Notes: generated by a model from the sequence alone, not told the origin. Positions 23,152 to 31,658 are shown, counted from the first letter of the stretch. The stretch: DNA of 35,020 nt from Micromonospora sp. KC723 (GCF_004348595.1 NZ_SMKD01000057.1:1-35020), one strand, 5' to 3'. Translations and numbers: made by a program.

Positions 23152-23403
23152 CGCTCCGGATGGATGCCCCGGCCCCTCGGCCAACTCCTGGTCGTGGGCG
23201 GCGTCGGCTACGCGCTGAGCGCCCTTCTCGGATACCTGGCGCCGGAGGTGGAGGTGGTCGTCGGCGTGCTGACGGTGCCCGCCACCGTGGGCGAACTCTG
23301 GATGGTCGGTTACCTGCTCGTCCGCGGCGTCCGCCGACACGTGGCCGCCGAGAGGTCGCCCGGCGCGGCGCCGCGCCCCGTCGCCGTGGAGTCGCCCGTG
23401 TGA
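23152..23403 (+). pseudogene. C-terminal fragment of a DUF4386 membrane protein
   Basis: The plus-strand frame reads RSGWMPRPLGQLLVVGGVGY then ALSALLGYLAPEVEVVVGVL, TVPATVGELWMVGYLLVRGV and a short tail to the stop at 23401-23403. This is the last two to three helices of DUF4386 proteins (RSGFLPRxLG...TVPATxGExWMxGYLLVRG). The first five or so helices and the start are gone. DUF4386 genes are often divergent from a tetR regulator, which is what this fragment faces, so a single deletion across the shared promoter explains both relics. Confidence 0.7.
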
Positions 23404-23529
23404 CGGCGACCACTCGCCGTACCCCCGGTCACCCCGGGGGAGGAAAACGTCTCCGGTTCGTCACCTGTCGGCCACCGTCTCGCCCTGGTTGTCTCACTGG
23501 CGACACATCACCAGGGAAAGCAGGCTGAC

Positions 23530-23958
23530 ATGTCGATCCTCCGCCGTACCCTCGCCACCACGGCCGCCGTCCTCGCCGCCGGCACGGTCACGCTGGTCAA
23601 CGCCGCGCCGGCAATGGCCAGCACGCCGTCGAGCTGCTCCAACGTCAGCCAGGTCGGCACCACCCGGGTGCTGACGGTCGGCGGGATGCAGGCGGCATCG
23701 GTGAAGCAGTTCTACGGCTGCGGCTACAACTACGCCTACATCTACGTCTGGGAGCAGTACCGCAACACCCACTCCAACTGGGACCTCTACGTCCACGTCG
23801 TCAACCACAGCGACAGTGGCAACGACTACGGGGCGGCCCGGCTGGACAACACCACCCGGGCGGAGCTCTGGGGCCCGCCGGCCGACACGGCCCGGTACTG
23901 CACCCACGTCACCGGCTACCTCAACGGAACGGGCGGCTCCACCAGCACGGTCTGCTGA
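23530..23958 (+). CDS. secreted four-cysteine protein homologous to the sensor domain of the adjacent kinase
   Basis: This encodes 142 residues. The signal peptide is clear (MSILRRTLATTAAVLAAGTV then TLVNAAPAMA, cleavage near 30). The mature protein has four cysteines at 36, 64, 124 and 142, and a central GGMQAASVKQFYGCGYNYAY then IYVWEQYR, later AELWGPPADTARYC. The same order and spacing occur in the C-terminal 118 residues of the kinase encoded 150 bp downstream (Cys487, 518, 577, 601; GGLRAISVKQY, YVWVWKQYR, YELWTEPYRTAGGC). It is thus a free, exported version of the kinase's outer domain. It has its own strong terminator, so its expression is separate. I know of no named family; possible roles are ligand, decoy or assembly partner. 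Confidence 0.85.
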   Translation: MSILRRTLATTAAVLAAGTVTLVNAAPAMASTPSSCSNVSQVGTTRVLTVGGMQAASVKQFYGCGYNYAYIYVWEQYRNTHSNWDLYVHVVNHSDSGNDYGAARLDNTTRAELWGPPADTARYCTHVTGYLNGTGGSTSTVC

Positions 23959-23962
23959 TCCC

Positions 23963-24005
23963 GGCACGCCGAGGCCCGCCGGATGCCTCCGGCGGGCCTC
24001 GTGCC
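23963..24005 (+). terminator. strong hairpin after the secreted protein gene
   Basis: GAGGCCCGCCGGA (23971-23983) pairs perfectly with TCCGGCGGGCCTC (23988-24000) around TGCC, and GGCAC/GTGCC extend it outside a 3-base bulge. It lies just after the stop and should separate this gene from the kinase. Confidence 0.85.
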
Positions 24006-24105
24006 GTCCCGCTCCGGCCGTGCGCGGGGTCTCCGATACGCGGCGGCACCCGCCGGAGCTCCGGACTACGAAGGGCTCTCCGGCGATCGGTAGCATTCAC
24101 CGACG

Positions 24106-25917
24106 ATGGTCCACAGCGAGCAGTTGGTCAGCCCCGCCCCCGGGCCCGGTCCCGCCCTCGGGGTGGACGGCTGCACCGACGCGGTCGAGGTGGGCCGGGG
24201 CGGTTTCGGCGTGGTCTACCGGGCCTGGCAGCCCGACTTCTCCCGCTGGGTGGCGGTCAAGGTGCTCGCCGCCGACTGGCACGGCCCGTCCCGCGCCCGC
24301 TTCGAGCGGGAACTGCGGACCCTGGGCCACCTCTCCGGCCACCCGCACATCGTCACCCTGCACCAGGCCGGCCGTACCGCCGCCGGCAACCCGTACCTGC
24401 TCATGGCGTACGAGGAGGGTGGCTCGCTGGGTGACCGGCTGCGCGACGGCGCGGCGGGCGACTGGCGGGACGCCGTCGCCGGCGGGATCGCGGTCGCGGG
24501 CGCGTTGGAGACGGCGCACCGGGCCGGTGTCCTGCACCGCGACGTGAAACCCGAGAACATCCTGGTCTCCGGGTACGGCGAGCTGAAGCTGGCCGACTTC
24601 GGGCAGGCCAGGCCCTTCTCGACGGGCCTGCCCGACCCGGGCGGGCGGGTCACCGCCAGTGTCCTGCACGCCGCACCGGAGGTGCTGCGCGGTGAGCCCG
24701 CCTCGGTGGCCGCCGACGTCTACGCCCTCGCGTCGACCGTGCTGCACTGGATCCAGGGTGCCCCCGCCTTCGCCCCCGCCACCGGGGAACCGCTGGCCTC
24801 GCTGTTGTGCCGCGTCGGTGTCGAACCGGTGCCCGACCTGCGACCGCTCGGCGTACCGGACGGGGTGTGCGCCGCGCTGGAGCGGGCGATGGCGAAGGAC
24901 CCCACCCGGCGGCCGGCGACAGCCGCCGCCTTCGCCGACGAGCTGCGGGCCGCCCAGGCGGCGGCCGGTGTGCCGGTCAGCCCGTTCGTCCTCGGCGGCG
25001 GCGACAGCGCCGCACCGGGCACACCGGAGCCGGAAGGCCCGGCGGCGTCCCTGTCGCTGACCGACCGTCGCCGGGCCGCCCTGGCCCTCTCGGCCACCGT
25101 CGCACGCCCGCCCGTCCGGGTACGCCGGCAGGCGCTGGTCCGCCCGCTGGGGCTGCTCGCCGCCCTGACGGCGGTGCTGGCCACCGGGTACTCGCAGGCT
25201 CTGCCGGCACCTGCCCCGGTGGAGTTGCCGTCCGCCGTGGCCTTCGGCGAGCTGGAGCTGAACGTCGAGTCGCCCGAGCAGGCGCTGACCATACGCAACC
25301 GCGAGGACCGGCCGCTCCGGGTGGCCGACGTGGCGGTGACCGGGCCGTCCCGCGACGCCCTTCGGCTCGTGGCGGACGGGTGCACCCGGCAGCCGCTGGC
25401 TCCGGGCGGCCGGTGCGAGCTGCGCCTGGTAGCCGTGCCGCACGCCACCGGACCCCTGCGGGCCTCGGTGCGGCTGACCACAGCCGGCCGGCCGCTGGTC
25501 ACCCCGGTCACCGGCACCGGCCGGCCCCGGCCGGCCAGCCGGGACGACGCCCCGCCGGGCCCCTGCTACGCCGACGCCTACCAGGTCGGCGCGTCCGCGT
25601 ACGGGCACGCGGGCGGCCTCAGGGCGATCTCGGTGAAGCAGTACTGGTCGCCGAGCTGCCGGGCGACCATGGCGTACGTCTGGGTGTGGAAGCAGTACCG
25701 GGACAACGTCGCCACCGACGGCGGCACCTGGACGGTGGACCTGTCGGTGCGCGGAGATCGGGCGGTGGCGCGGCAGCGGGCGGTCGGCCAGCCGTACGAG
25801 CTGTGGACCGAGCCGTACCGGACGGCGGGCGGGTGCAGCAGCGCGACGGCGACCGTGACCGCCGACCGCACGAAGACGCTCACCGCCGCGACCACCGAGC
25901 CGCACTGCGACCGGTGA
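24106..25917 (+). CDS. transmembrane Ser/Thr protein kinase with extracellular sensor
   Basis: This encodes 603 residues. The kinase domain is N-terminal: glycine loop VGRGGFGVV (29-37), Lys52 in VAVKVL, catalytic loop HRDVKPEN (144-151), DFG at 164-166, and HAAPEVL. A Pro/Ala/Ser linker leads to one membrane helix near 346-363 (LGLLAALTAVLATGY). Outside, residues about 375-475 resemble a choice-of-anchor-D/Ig-like domain (ALTIRNREDRPLRVADVAVT, then C.RQPLAPGGRCELRLVAV). The last 118 residues match the secreted protein at 23530, including all four cysteines. It is a PknB-class receptor kinase whose probable ligand-binding part is that domain. Its stop shares bases with the start of the FHA-HTH gene (TGATG), so kinase and FHA protein are made together. 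No strong ribosome site is seen. Confidence 0.93.
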   Translation: MVHSEQLVSPAPGPGPALGVDGCTDAVEVGRGGFGVVYRAWQPDFSRWVAVKVLAADWHGPSRARFERELRTLGHLSGHPHIVTLHQAGRTAAGNPYLLMAYEEGGSLGDRLRDGAAGDWRDAVAGGIAVAGALETAHRAGVLHRDVKPENILVSGYGELKLADFGQARPFSTGLPDPGGRVTASVLHAAPEVLRGEPASVAADVYALASTVLHWIQGAPAFAPATGEPLASLLCRVGVEPVPDLRPLGVPDGVCAALERAMAKDPTRRPATAAAFADELRAAQAAAGVPVSPFVLGGGDSAAPGTPEPEGPAASLSLTDRRRAALALSATVARPPVRVRRQALVRPLGLLAALTAVLATGYSQALPAPAPVELPSAVAFGELELNVESPEQALTIRNREDRPLRVADVAVTGPSRDALRLVADGCTRQPLAPGGRCELRLVAVPHATGPLRASVRLTTAGRPLVTPVTGTGRPRPASRDDAPPGPCYADAYQVGASAYGHAGGLRAISVKQYWSPSCRATMAYVWVWKQYRDNVATDGGTWTVDLSVRGDRAVARQRAVGQPYELWTEPYRTAGGCSSATATVTADRTKTLTAATTEPHCDR

Positions 25918-26501
25918 TGGAGGGCTACTTCGAGGTCCACGGGGTGGGCGCGCTCCGGCTGGTGCCGTTGACCACCGACGCGCTGACCATCGGCCGGGCG
26001 CCCGGCAACGAGCTGACCGTCGACAGCAAGCTGGTCTCCCGGCTGCACGCGCTGGTGGAGCGGTTCCCGTCCGGCTGGACGATCCGCGACCTGGGCAGCA
26101 CCAACGGCACCACCGTCAACGGGCTGCCGCTGCGTGAGGCGCGGCTGCTGCGCGACGGCGACCGGGTGGGGGTCGGCCCCGCCCGGCTGCTGTTCCACGC
26201 CCCCGGGCAGCTCAGCGGCACCCGTACGGTCGGGATGGAAGCGCCCCCGCCGCCCCCGCCGCTGACCCGGCGCGAGCAGGAGTTGGTCGGGGTGCTCTGC
26301 CGCCCGTACGTCGAGGGGGGCGTCGCCTTCCCCGAGCCGCCCGGCGTCCGGGCGCTGGCCACCGCACTCGGCGTCAGCGAGAGCGCGGTGAAGAAACACC
26401 TGACCAACCTGTACGACAAGTTCGGTCTGGTCACGAACAACGAACGGCGCCGGTCCCGGCTGGCCGGCGAGGCGGTCCGGCGGGGCGCGGTCGGGGTCTG
26501 A
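25917..26501 (+). CDS. FHA-domain protein with C-terminal winged-helix DNA-binding region
   Basis: This encodes 194 residues from ATG 25917, sharing one base with the kinase stop. Residues about 20-90 form an FHA domain: LTIGRAPGNELTVDSKLVSR, LHALVERFPSGWTIRDLGST, NGTTVNGLPL, with the Arg, Ser/His and Asn that bind phosphothreonine. A poly-Pro linker (APPPPPPPL) leads to LTRREQELVGVLCRPYVEGG, then VRALATALGVSESAVKKHLT and NLYDKFGL, a winged-helix/HTH as in FHA-linked transcription factors. It should dock on the autophosphorylated kinase or be phosphorylated by it and act on DNA. Mycobacterial EmbR, phosphorylated by PknH, has the same parts in the opposite order. Target genes are unknown. Confidence 0.88.
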   Translation: MEGYFEVHGVGALRLVPLTTDALTIGRAPGNELTVDSKLVSRLHALVERFPSGWTIRDLGSTNGTTVNGLPLREARLLRDGDRVGVGPARLLFHAPGQLSGTRTVGMEAPPPPPPLTRREQELVGVLCRPYVEGGVAFPEPPGVRALATALGVSESAVKKHLTNLYDKFGLVTNNERRRSRLAGEAVRRGAVGV

Positions 26502-26549
26502 CACGCATGCCGCCTCTCGGCCGTCTTCGGTCGGCCCGGCATGTGCGTG
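26502..26549 (+). terminator. imperfect hairpin after the FHA-HTH gene
   Basis: CACGCATGCCG (26502-26512) and CGGCATGTGCGTG (26537-26549) pair with a two-base bulge, directly after the stop. It is a possible terminator. The rest of the 445-base gap to 26947 has no gene I can support. Confidence 0.4.
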
Positions 26550-26946
26550 CCCTCCGGGCCACGCGGACACGACCCGGAGGACACACCCCCCTTTTCCTCC
26601 GTGCGCGTCGTGTCCCGACGACGGTGGCGGCGCGGCCACCCCGGCCCGCCACGGGGGTGCGCGACGAACAGGGCGACCGACAGCGTGCCCGGGCAACCGG
26701 CCGGAGGACGGACCGGTGACGCCCACCGAGATCACACCAGGTTGGGCGAGGTGCCGACAGGTGTCGGAAAGGGGAGGTTCTCCGGTTGGTGGGTCACCGT
26801 TCACCCGCCCCTCGGCGTTCCGTCGCGCCTGCATGCCCAGCACCCTCGGCGACACTACGCTGACCCCGCGTGTCGGTGATCCGGCTGCGGTCCCCCGTGG
26901 CCCCCGGTACGACGAGGGCACCCACCCGCAGCCGAGGAGGTACGCG

Positions 26947-27417
26947 ATGAGTCGTCCACAAAAGACCGTCGAGGTCGACCCGGTGCTGTTCCGCGCCGTC
27001 TACGACTCGCCCGCCTCGCTGCCCGGCCGGCACCGGTGGGTCACCCCGGAGCACGACGTACGCCGGCTGGAGAAGCTGCTCGGCATGCCGGCGGGCAGCG
27101 TCGGCGCGCCGCTGTGGGTCAGCGGCGACCAGCCGGACTGCCCGAGGTGCGGCCGGCGGCAGACCTGGCTGGACATCGTCTCGTCGGCGCTCAAGGGTGT
27201 ACACGACCGGATGATGATCGCCACGGTGATCCTCGGCGAACGCAAGTACGTCAACACCGAGGTCCCGGAGGCCATCGCCGGGGTGCACTGCCTGGACTGC
27301 CATCACCCCATCGACGGTCTGCGCAGCTTCAAGTGCCACAACTGGGCGTACGCCTTCGAGGCGTTGGCGGCGGTGCGGGAGCGGATGGACGGCGGCGTCA
27401 ACCGGTCAGCTCCCTGA
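26947..27417 (+). CDS. zinc-ribbon-like conserved protein of unknown function
   Basis: The start at ATG 26947 is set by GAGGAGG upstream; the longer frame to 26716 is low-complexity and has no site. The 156-residue protein contains two metal-ligand pairs, DCPRCGRRQTW and GVHCLDCHHPIDGL, which can make a treble-clef or ribbon zinc site. The N-terminal half (VDPVLFRAVYDSPASLPGRH then RWVTPEHDVRRLEKLLGMPA) is helical. There is no signal or membrane helix. It converges on the GH65 gene, with only 81 bases between the stops. I do not recognise a function. Confidence 0.78.
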   Translation: MSRPQKTVEVDPVLFRAVYDSPASLPGRHRWVTPEHDVRRLEKLLGMPAGSVGAPLWVSGDQPDCPRCGRRQTWLDIVSSALKGVHDRMMIATVILGERKYVNTEVPEAIAGVHCLDCHHPIDGLRSFKCHNWAYAFEALAAVRERMDGGVNRSAP

Positions 27418-27498
27418 CGTGCCACGCGGTTGTCCCGTTCGGAGCGCAGCAGCGCGGAGGCGTGCCCCTCGGCGAGCCGCTCCGGTCGGGTCACCGGC

Positions 27499-29850
27499 CT
27501 ACCCTCGTCGGCGCCGCGCGCGGCGGCCGGGCGGTGACGGCGGCTCGGGGCCGAAGTCGGGCACCGGCGGCATGGGCAGGGTCACCGGGGCGGCCCCGGT
27601 GACCGTCACCGGCTCACCGGCGTGCCGCAGCGTCACCTCGCCGTCCGGGTCGTCGGGCAGTTCGTAGCGGACCTCGCCGGCGGTGAGGGTGACCCGCAGC
27701 CGCTGCCGCCGCCAGCGCAGACCGAACGCGAGCCGACCGATCCGGGCCGGCAGACGAGGGTCGAAGGACAACTCGCCCCGGTCGTCACGGAGCCCGCCGA
27801 AGCCCTCCACCACCGCCGTCCAGGCGCCGGCGAGGGCCGCCAGGTGCAGCCCGTCAGTGGTCTTGTCACCCAGGTCGGCCAGGTCGTGCAGGGCCGCCTC
27901 GGCGAACAGGTCGTACGCCAGGTCCAGGTGCCCAAGCTCGGCGGCGAGCACCGCCTGCGAGCCGGCGGACAGCGACGAGTCTCGGACGGTACGAGCCTCG
28001 TAGTAGGCGAAGTTGCGGGCCTTCTCGTCGGCGGTGAACTCGCCGGGGCACCGCTGCATGGCCAGCACCAGGTCGGCCTGCTTGACCACCTGCTTGCGGT
28101 ACAGCTCCAGGTAGGGGAAGTGCAGCAGCAGCGGGTAGTGGTCCTCGGTGAGCGCGGCGAAGTCCCAGTCGGGCTGGGTGGTGAAGCCCGCCGCCTGCTG
28201 GTGCACGCCGCGCTTGGGGTCGTACGGGACGGCGACCGCGTCTGCGGCGGCCCGCCAGCCGGCGATCTCGGGGGCCTCGACCCCCAGTGCGGCGGCGCGT
28301 TCCGGGTGCCGCTCGGCGGCGTCGGCCGTGCCGCGCAGAGTGCGTCGGACCATCAGGTTGGTGAAGAGGTTGTCGTCGACCAGAGCGGCGTACTCGTCGG
28401 GGCCGGTGACCCCGGTGACGTGGAACGCGCCGTCGTCCGACCAGTGCCCGAAGCCGTGCCACAGCCGGGCCGTCTCCACCAGCAGTTCCAGCCCGGCCTC
28501 GACGAGGAACTCCTCGTCGCCGGTGGCCGCGACGTACCGCAGCACGGCGTCGGCGATGTCGGCGTTGACGTGCAGGGCGGCGGTGCCGGCGGGCCAGTAG
28601 CCGGAGCACTCCCGGCCGCCGATGGTCCGCCACGGGAAGGCCGCGCCGGGCAGTTTCAGCTCGCGGGCGCGCTCACGGGCCTCGGGTAGGTGGGCGTGTC
28701 GCCAGCGAAGCGCGGCGCGGGTCACCTCCGGCGCCAGGTACGTCAGCACCGGCAGCACGTAGCTCTCGGTGTCCCAGAGGACGTGGCCGTCGTACCCGTT
28801 GCCGGTGAGGCCCTTCGCCGGGATGGTCCGGTCGCCGTCGGCCCGGCCGGCCTGGAGCAGGTGGAAGACGGCGAACCGGACGGCCTGCTGGAGTTCGGGG
28901 TCGCCGTCGAGTGCCACGTCGGCGGTCTGCCAGAGCGTGTCGAGGGTGGCCCGCTGGTCGGCGAGGAGGGCGTCGAAGCCGTGCTCCCTCGCGTCGGTCG
29001 CCTCGCGGGCCGCCAGGTCGGCCAGGTCGCCGGCCGGCGTGCCGTCGACGGGCGCGCACCCGTACGCGGCGAACTTGGTGATCCGCAGCCGTTCCCCCGG
29101 GCGTAGCCGGCCCTCGACGCAGGTCCGGAGGCGGTCGTCGGCGCTGTCGCCGCGGCTGGTGAGGCCGCCGGGGCCGGCGATCCGGTGGGTCACCGCGACG
29201 GCGACCCGCTGCCCGCTGCGCTCCGTGCGGTGCACCAGCACTCCGGAGCAGCCGTCGGAGCGGTGCAACTCGGCGGTCAGCGGGTCGTGGATGACCGTGG
29301 CCGCGCGTGGATCCCCGGCACGTTCCGGTATCCGCTCGTTGGCCTGCACGTCCGAGCAGAGCCGCAGCTCCACCGGGTCGTCGCCGAGCGGTTCGACCTC
29401 GTAGCGGACGGCGGCAACCGCGCGCCGGGGCAGCGCGACCAACCGGGTGCTGCGGATACGCACCCCGTGCCCGGCGGGCGAGACCCACTCGGTGTGCCGC
29501 CGGAGCACGCCGGCCCGCAGGTCGAGCACCTGCTCGTGGGCGCGCAGCGTGCCGGTGCGCACGTCCAGCGGCTCGCCGGCCACCCAGATCTTGACCAGGG
29601 CCGCGTTGGGGGCGCTCACCACGGTGTCGCTGCGTTGCGGGAAGCCGTACCCGTTCTCGGGGTAGACCAGTTCGCGCTGTTCGTGGAAGCCGTTGAGGTA
29701 GCTGCCCGGCATCTCGGACGGCTCGCCCTCGTCGAGGGTGCCGCGCCAGCCGACCCAGCCGTTACCCAGCGCGAAGATCGACTCGGTTTCGCCGAGCCGG
29801 TCCAGATCGTCACCCGTCCGGCGGATCCGCCAGCTTTCGTCCTCGTGCAC
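27499..29850 (-). CDS. glycoside hydrolase family 65 protein (disaccharide phosphorylase type)
   Basis: The family region begins at about GTG 29850 (MHEDESWRIRRTGDDLDRLG), which has AGGAG only two bases upstream; a frame extension to 29901 exists, so the start is not certain. At about 783 residues it matches GH65 phosphorylases (maltose, trehalose, kojibiose, nigerose). Domains are an N-terminal beta-sandwich (ESIFALGNGWVGWRGTLDEG), an (alpha/alpha)6 barrel with GNGYDGHVLWDTESYVLPVL, and the catalytic glutamate near 486 in GVTGPDEYAALVDDN. A phosphate-site block near KQADLVLAM and a C-terminal beta domain follow. It splits a disaccharide with phosphate into glucose and a glucose phosphate in the cytoplasm. 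No beta-phosphoglucomutase gene is adjacent, and the substrate cannot be told. Confidence 0.92.
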   Translation of the reverse strand: MHEDESWRIRRTGDDLDRLGETESIFALGNGWVGWRGTLDEGEPSEMPGSYLNGFHEQRELVYPENGYGFPQRSDTVVSAPNAALVKIWVAGEPLDVRTGTLRAHEQVLDLRAGVLRRHTEWVSPAGHGVRIRSTRLVALPRRAVAAVRYEVEPLGDDPVELRLCSDVQANERIPERAGDPRAATVIHDPLTAELHRSDGCSGVLVHRTERSGQRVAVAVTHRIAGPGGLTSRGDSADDRLRTCVEGRLRPGERLRITKFAAYGCAPVDGTPAGDLADLAAREATDAREHGFDALLADQRATLDTLWQTADVALDGDPELQQAVRFAVFHLLQAGRADGDRTIPAKGLTGNGYDGHVLWDTESYVLPVLTYLAPEVTRAALRWRHAHLPEARERARELKLPGAAFPWRTIGGRECSGYWPAGTAALHVNADIADAVLRYVAATGDEEFLVEAGLELLVETARLWHGFGHWSDDGAFHVTGVTGPDEYAALVDDNLFTNLMVRRTLRGTADAAERHPERAAALGVEAPEIAGWRAAADAVAVPYDPKRGVHQQAAGFTTQPDWDFAALTEDHYPLLLHFPYLELYRKQVVKQADLVLAMQRCPGEFTADEKARNFAYYEARTVRDSSLSAGSQAVLAAELGHLDLAYDLFAEAALHDLADLGDKTTDGLHLAALAGAWTAVVEGFGGLRDDRGELSFDPRLPARIGRLAFGLRWRRQRLRVTLTAGEVRYELPDDPDGEVTLRHAGEPVTVTGAAPVTLPMPPVPDFGPEPPSPPGRRARRRRG

Positions 29851-30018
29851 GGCTCCTGCGTTACCCACCCGGGGGGGTGACCGAATCCGGCCGGTGGGCA
29901 CGAATCCGTCAGACGAAAGTCAGGGGCGGGCCCTCACCATCGCGCGGTTCGCCCGGCCTCCGTGGTTTGTACCGTTGGAGGCAAGTGAACGGAGTATGAA
30001 CAGTTGGTGAGGTGAGAG

Positions 30019-30639
30019 ATGGTGCAGATCGGTACGACGGACGTTCCCGACATCAGCGGCGAGTGGTACCACGACATCGTCAAGGTCGCCGACTCCTCCC
30101 CGACCGCGGTGCAGTGGTTCGCGGGGCACTTCACCGAGGCGGCCATCCTGCTCCTCGGTGCGCTGTTCCTGCTGGCCGCCGCGCCCCGGCTGCGTCACGG
30201 CCGGCCGCGGGAGCGGGCGGTCACGCTGGTCGCGCCGGTCGCCGTGCTGCTGTCGTACGCGTGCAGCGAGGGCTTGAAGACGGTCTTCGACGAGGACCGA
30301 CCCTGCCGGAACATGGCGCGGATCGTGGCCGGTCAGTGTCCTCCGGCCGGTGACTGGTCCTTCCCGAGCAACCACAGCACGATCGCGGGGGCGCTCGCCG
30401 TGGCCACCCTGCTGCTCTCCCGGCGGCTGGGGCTGATCGCCGCACCCCTGGCGCTGCTGGCCGCGTTCTCCCGGGTGTTCGTCGGCGTGCACTACCCGCA
30501 CGATGTCGCCGCCGGGCTGTTGCTGGGCGCGCTGGTGACGTTCGCCGTCACCCTCCTGGCCGCCCGTCCCGCCGCTGACCTGCTCGCCCGCCGCGCCGCG
30601 CACTCGGGTCGCATCCCGGCGGTCGCCGACCGCCGCTGA
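30019..30639 (+). CDS. PAP2 family membrane phosphatase
   Basis: This encodes 206 residues from ATG 30019, with GGTGAGGTGAGAG upstream. The PAP2 (type 2 phosphatidic acid phosphatase) motifs are complete: Lys87 in KTVFDEDRPCR (KxxxxxxRP), PSNHS at 116-120, and SRVFVGVHYPHD with His158 and Asp161. About five membrane helices are visible. Members dephosphorylate lipid phosphates such as undecaprenyl-pyrophosphate or phosphatidate at the outer membrane face. It is divergent from GH65 and not obviously linked to it. The substrate is unknown. Confidence 0.92.
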   Translation: MVQIGTTDVPDISGEWYHDIVKVADSSPTAVQWFAGHFTEAAILLLGALFLLAAAPRLRHGRPRERAVTLVAPVAVLLSYACSEGLKTVFDEDRPCRNMARIVAGQCPPAGDWSFPSNHSTIAGALAVATLLLSRRLGLIAAPLALLAAFSRVFVGVHYPHDVAAGLLLGALVTFAVTLLAARPAADLLARRAAHSGRIPAVADRR

Positions 30640-30680
30640 CAGCCCGACCGCGCTCCGGCGGGCCGGTCACCACCGGCCGG

Positions 30681-31658
30681 TCAGCGGGCCAGGAGCAGGG
30701 CGGCGCAGGTGCCGAGGACGAGGAACGGCCCGAAGGGCAGGTGGCTCGACCAGTTCACCTTCCGTGCCAGCAGCAGTCCGAGGCTGGTCACCGCCGAGGA
30801 CGCGAAGGTCAGCACGAGACCGGCCAGCAGCACAGGCCAGCCGTACCAGCCGAGCAGCGCCCCCACACCCACCGCCAGCTTGGCGTCGCCGAGGCCGAAA
30901 CCCCGCCGGCCGAGCAGCAGCGTGGTGGCGGCGAACGCCAGCCCGAGCCCCGCGCCGGCCGCCAGCGCGCGCCACCACGCGTCGAGGCCGGGACCGGTCG
31001 CCGCGGCCACCCCGAGCAGTGCCAGCACCCCCGCCGTCGCGGGCCGGGTGAGCCGGTCGGGCAGCCGGTGCACGGCCAGGTCGACCAGGACCAGCGGAAC
31101 CGCCCAGCCGAGCCACCAGGCGATCGCCACCCGCTCGGCGAGGGTCGCGTCGACCAGCACCAGGACCGTCAGGGCCGCCACGAGGAGCACCTCGACGCCG
31201 CCGGGCGGCGCTCCGACCCGCGCCCGGCAGGCCGGGCACCGGCCCGCCGGCCCGAGCACCGCCCCGCCCAGCACGAGGGTCGTGCCGCAGCGGTCGCACC
31301 CGGTCCGTGCCGCCGAGCCCGGCGGCACGGCGTACCGGGCGACGGCGAGCCGCAGCGGCGGAGCCAGGGTCAGAGCGGCGAGGGCACGTACGTAGCGTGA
31401 CCTGGGCCGCGCTTGCCGGTAACGACCGGGTCTCGGCAGGGCGTCGGGCAGGTTGCCGGCGGTCGCATCCGCGACCTGGGGGGAATTGCCTGCGCCGCAT
31501 GTGTCAGCGGGTGAACGGATCGGGCAATATCCATCGACAGCTGACATATCCGCAGGCAGCGTCGCCTGATCGGCGCGATCGGCCGGCCGTCCGGCGGCAG
31601 CGGCTCGCCCGTCGGGTGCCGCCGGACCCCGGGAGCGGTCCCGGTCGACGCCGTCCAC
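30681..31658 (-). CDS. prepilin peptidase (A24 family) with long N-terminal extension
   Basis: The start at GTG 31658 has a near-perfect ribosome site (GGAGGT, 8 bases upstream), which argues that the long N-terminus is real. Residues 1-110 are low-complexity with no domain. From there CDRCG...CPAC is the zinc-binding loop of type IV prepilin peptidases. Membrane helices follow, with the two aspartates in VDLAVHRLPDRLT and GLGDAKLAVGVGALL, the GxGD signature of A24 peptidases. It cleaves and N-methylates Flp-type prepilins. It is divergent from the Tad-like genes starting at 31912. Confidence 0.88.
   Translation of the reverse strand: MDGVDRDRSRGPAAPDGRAAAAGRPADRADQATLPADMSAVDGYCPIRSPADTCGAGNSPQVADATAGNLPDALPRPGRYRQARPRSRYVRALAALTLAPPLRLAVARYAVPPGSAARTGCDRCGTTLVLGGAVLGPAGRCPACRARVGAPPGGVEVLLVAALTVLVLVDATLAERVAIAWWLGWAVPLVLVDLAVHRLPDRLTRPATAGVLALLGVAAATGPGLDAWWRALAAGAGLGLAFAATTLLLGRRGFGLGDAKLAVGVGALLGWYGWPVLLAGLVLTFASSAVTSLGLLLARKVNWSSHLPFGPFLVLGTCAALLLAR

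Noticed and set aside
22723..23340. Full-length TetR regulator of 205 residues
   Set aside because: The first 65 or so residues are antisense to DUF4386 sequence and contain no HTH.
21487..23403. 638-codon plus-strand frame
   Set aside because: Only its last 84 codons (DUF4386 end) are real; the rest overlaps the ROK gene in another frame.
24097..25905. 602-codon minus-strand frame opposite the kinase
   Set aside because: Mirror frame of the kinase gene; low complexity and no motif.
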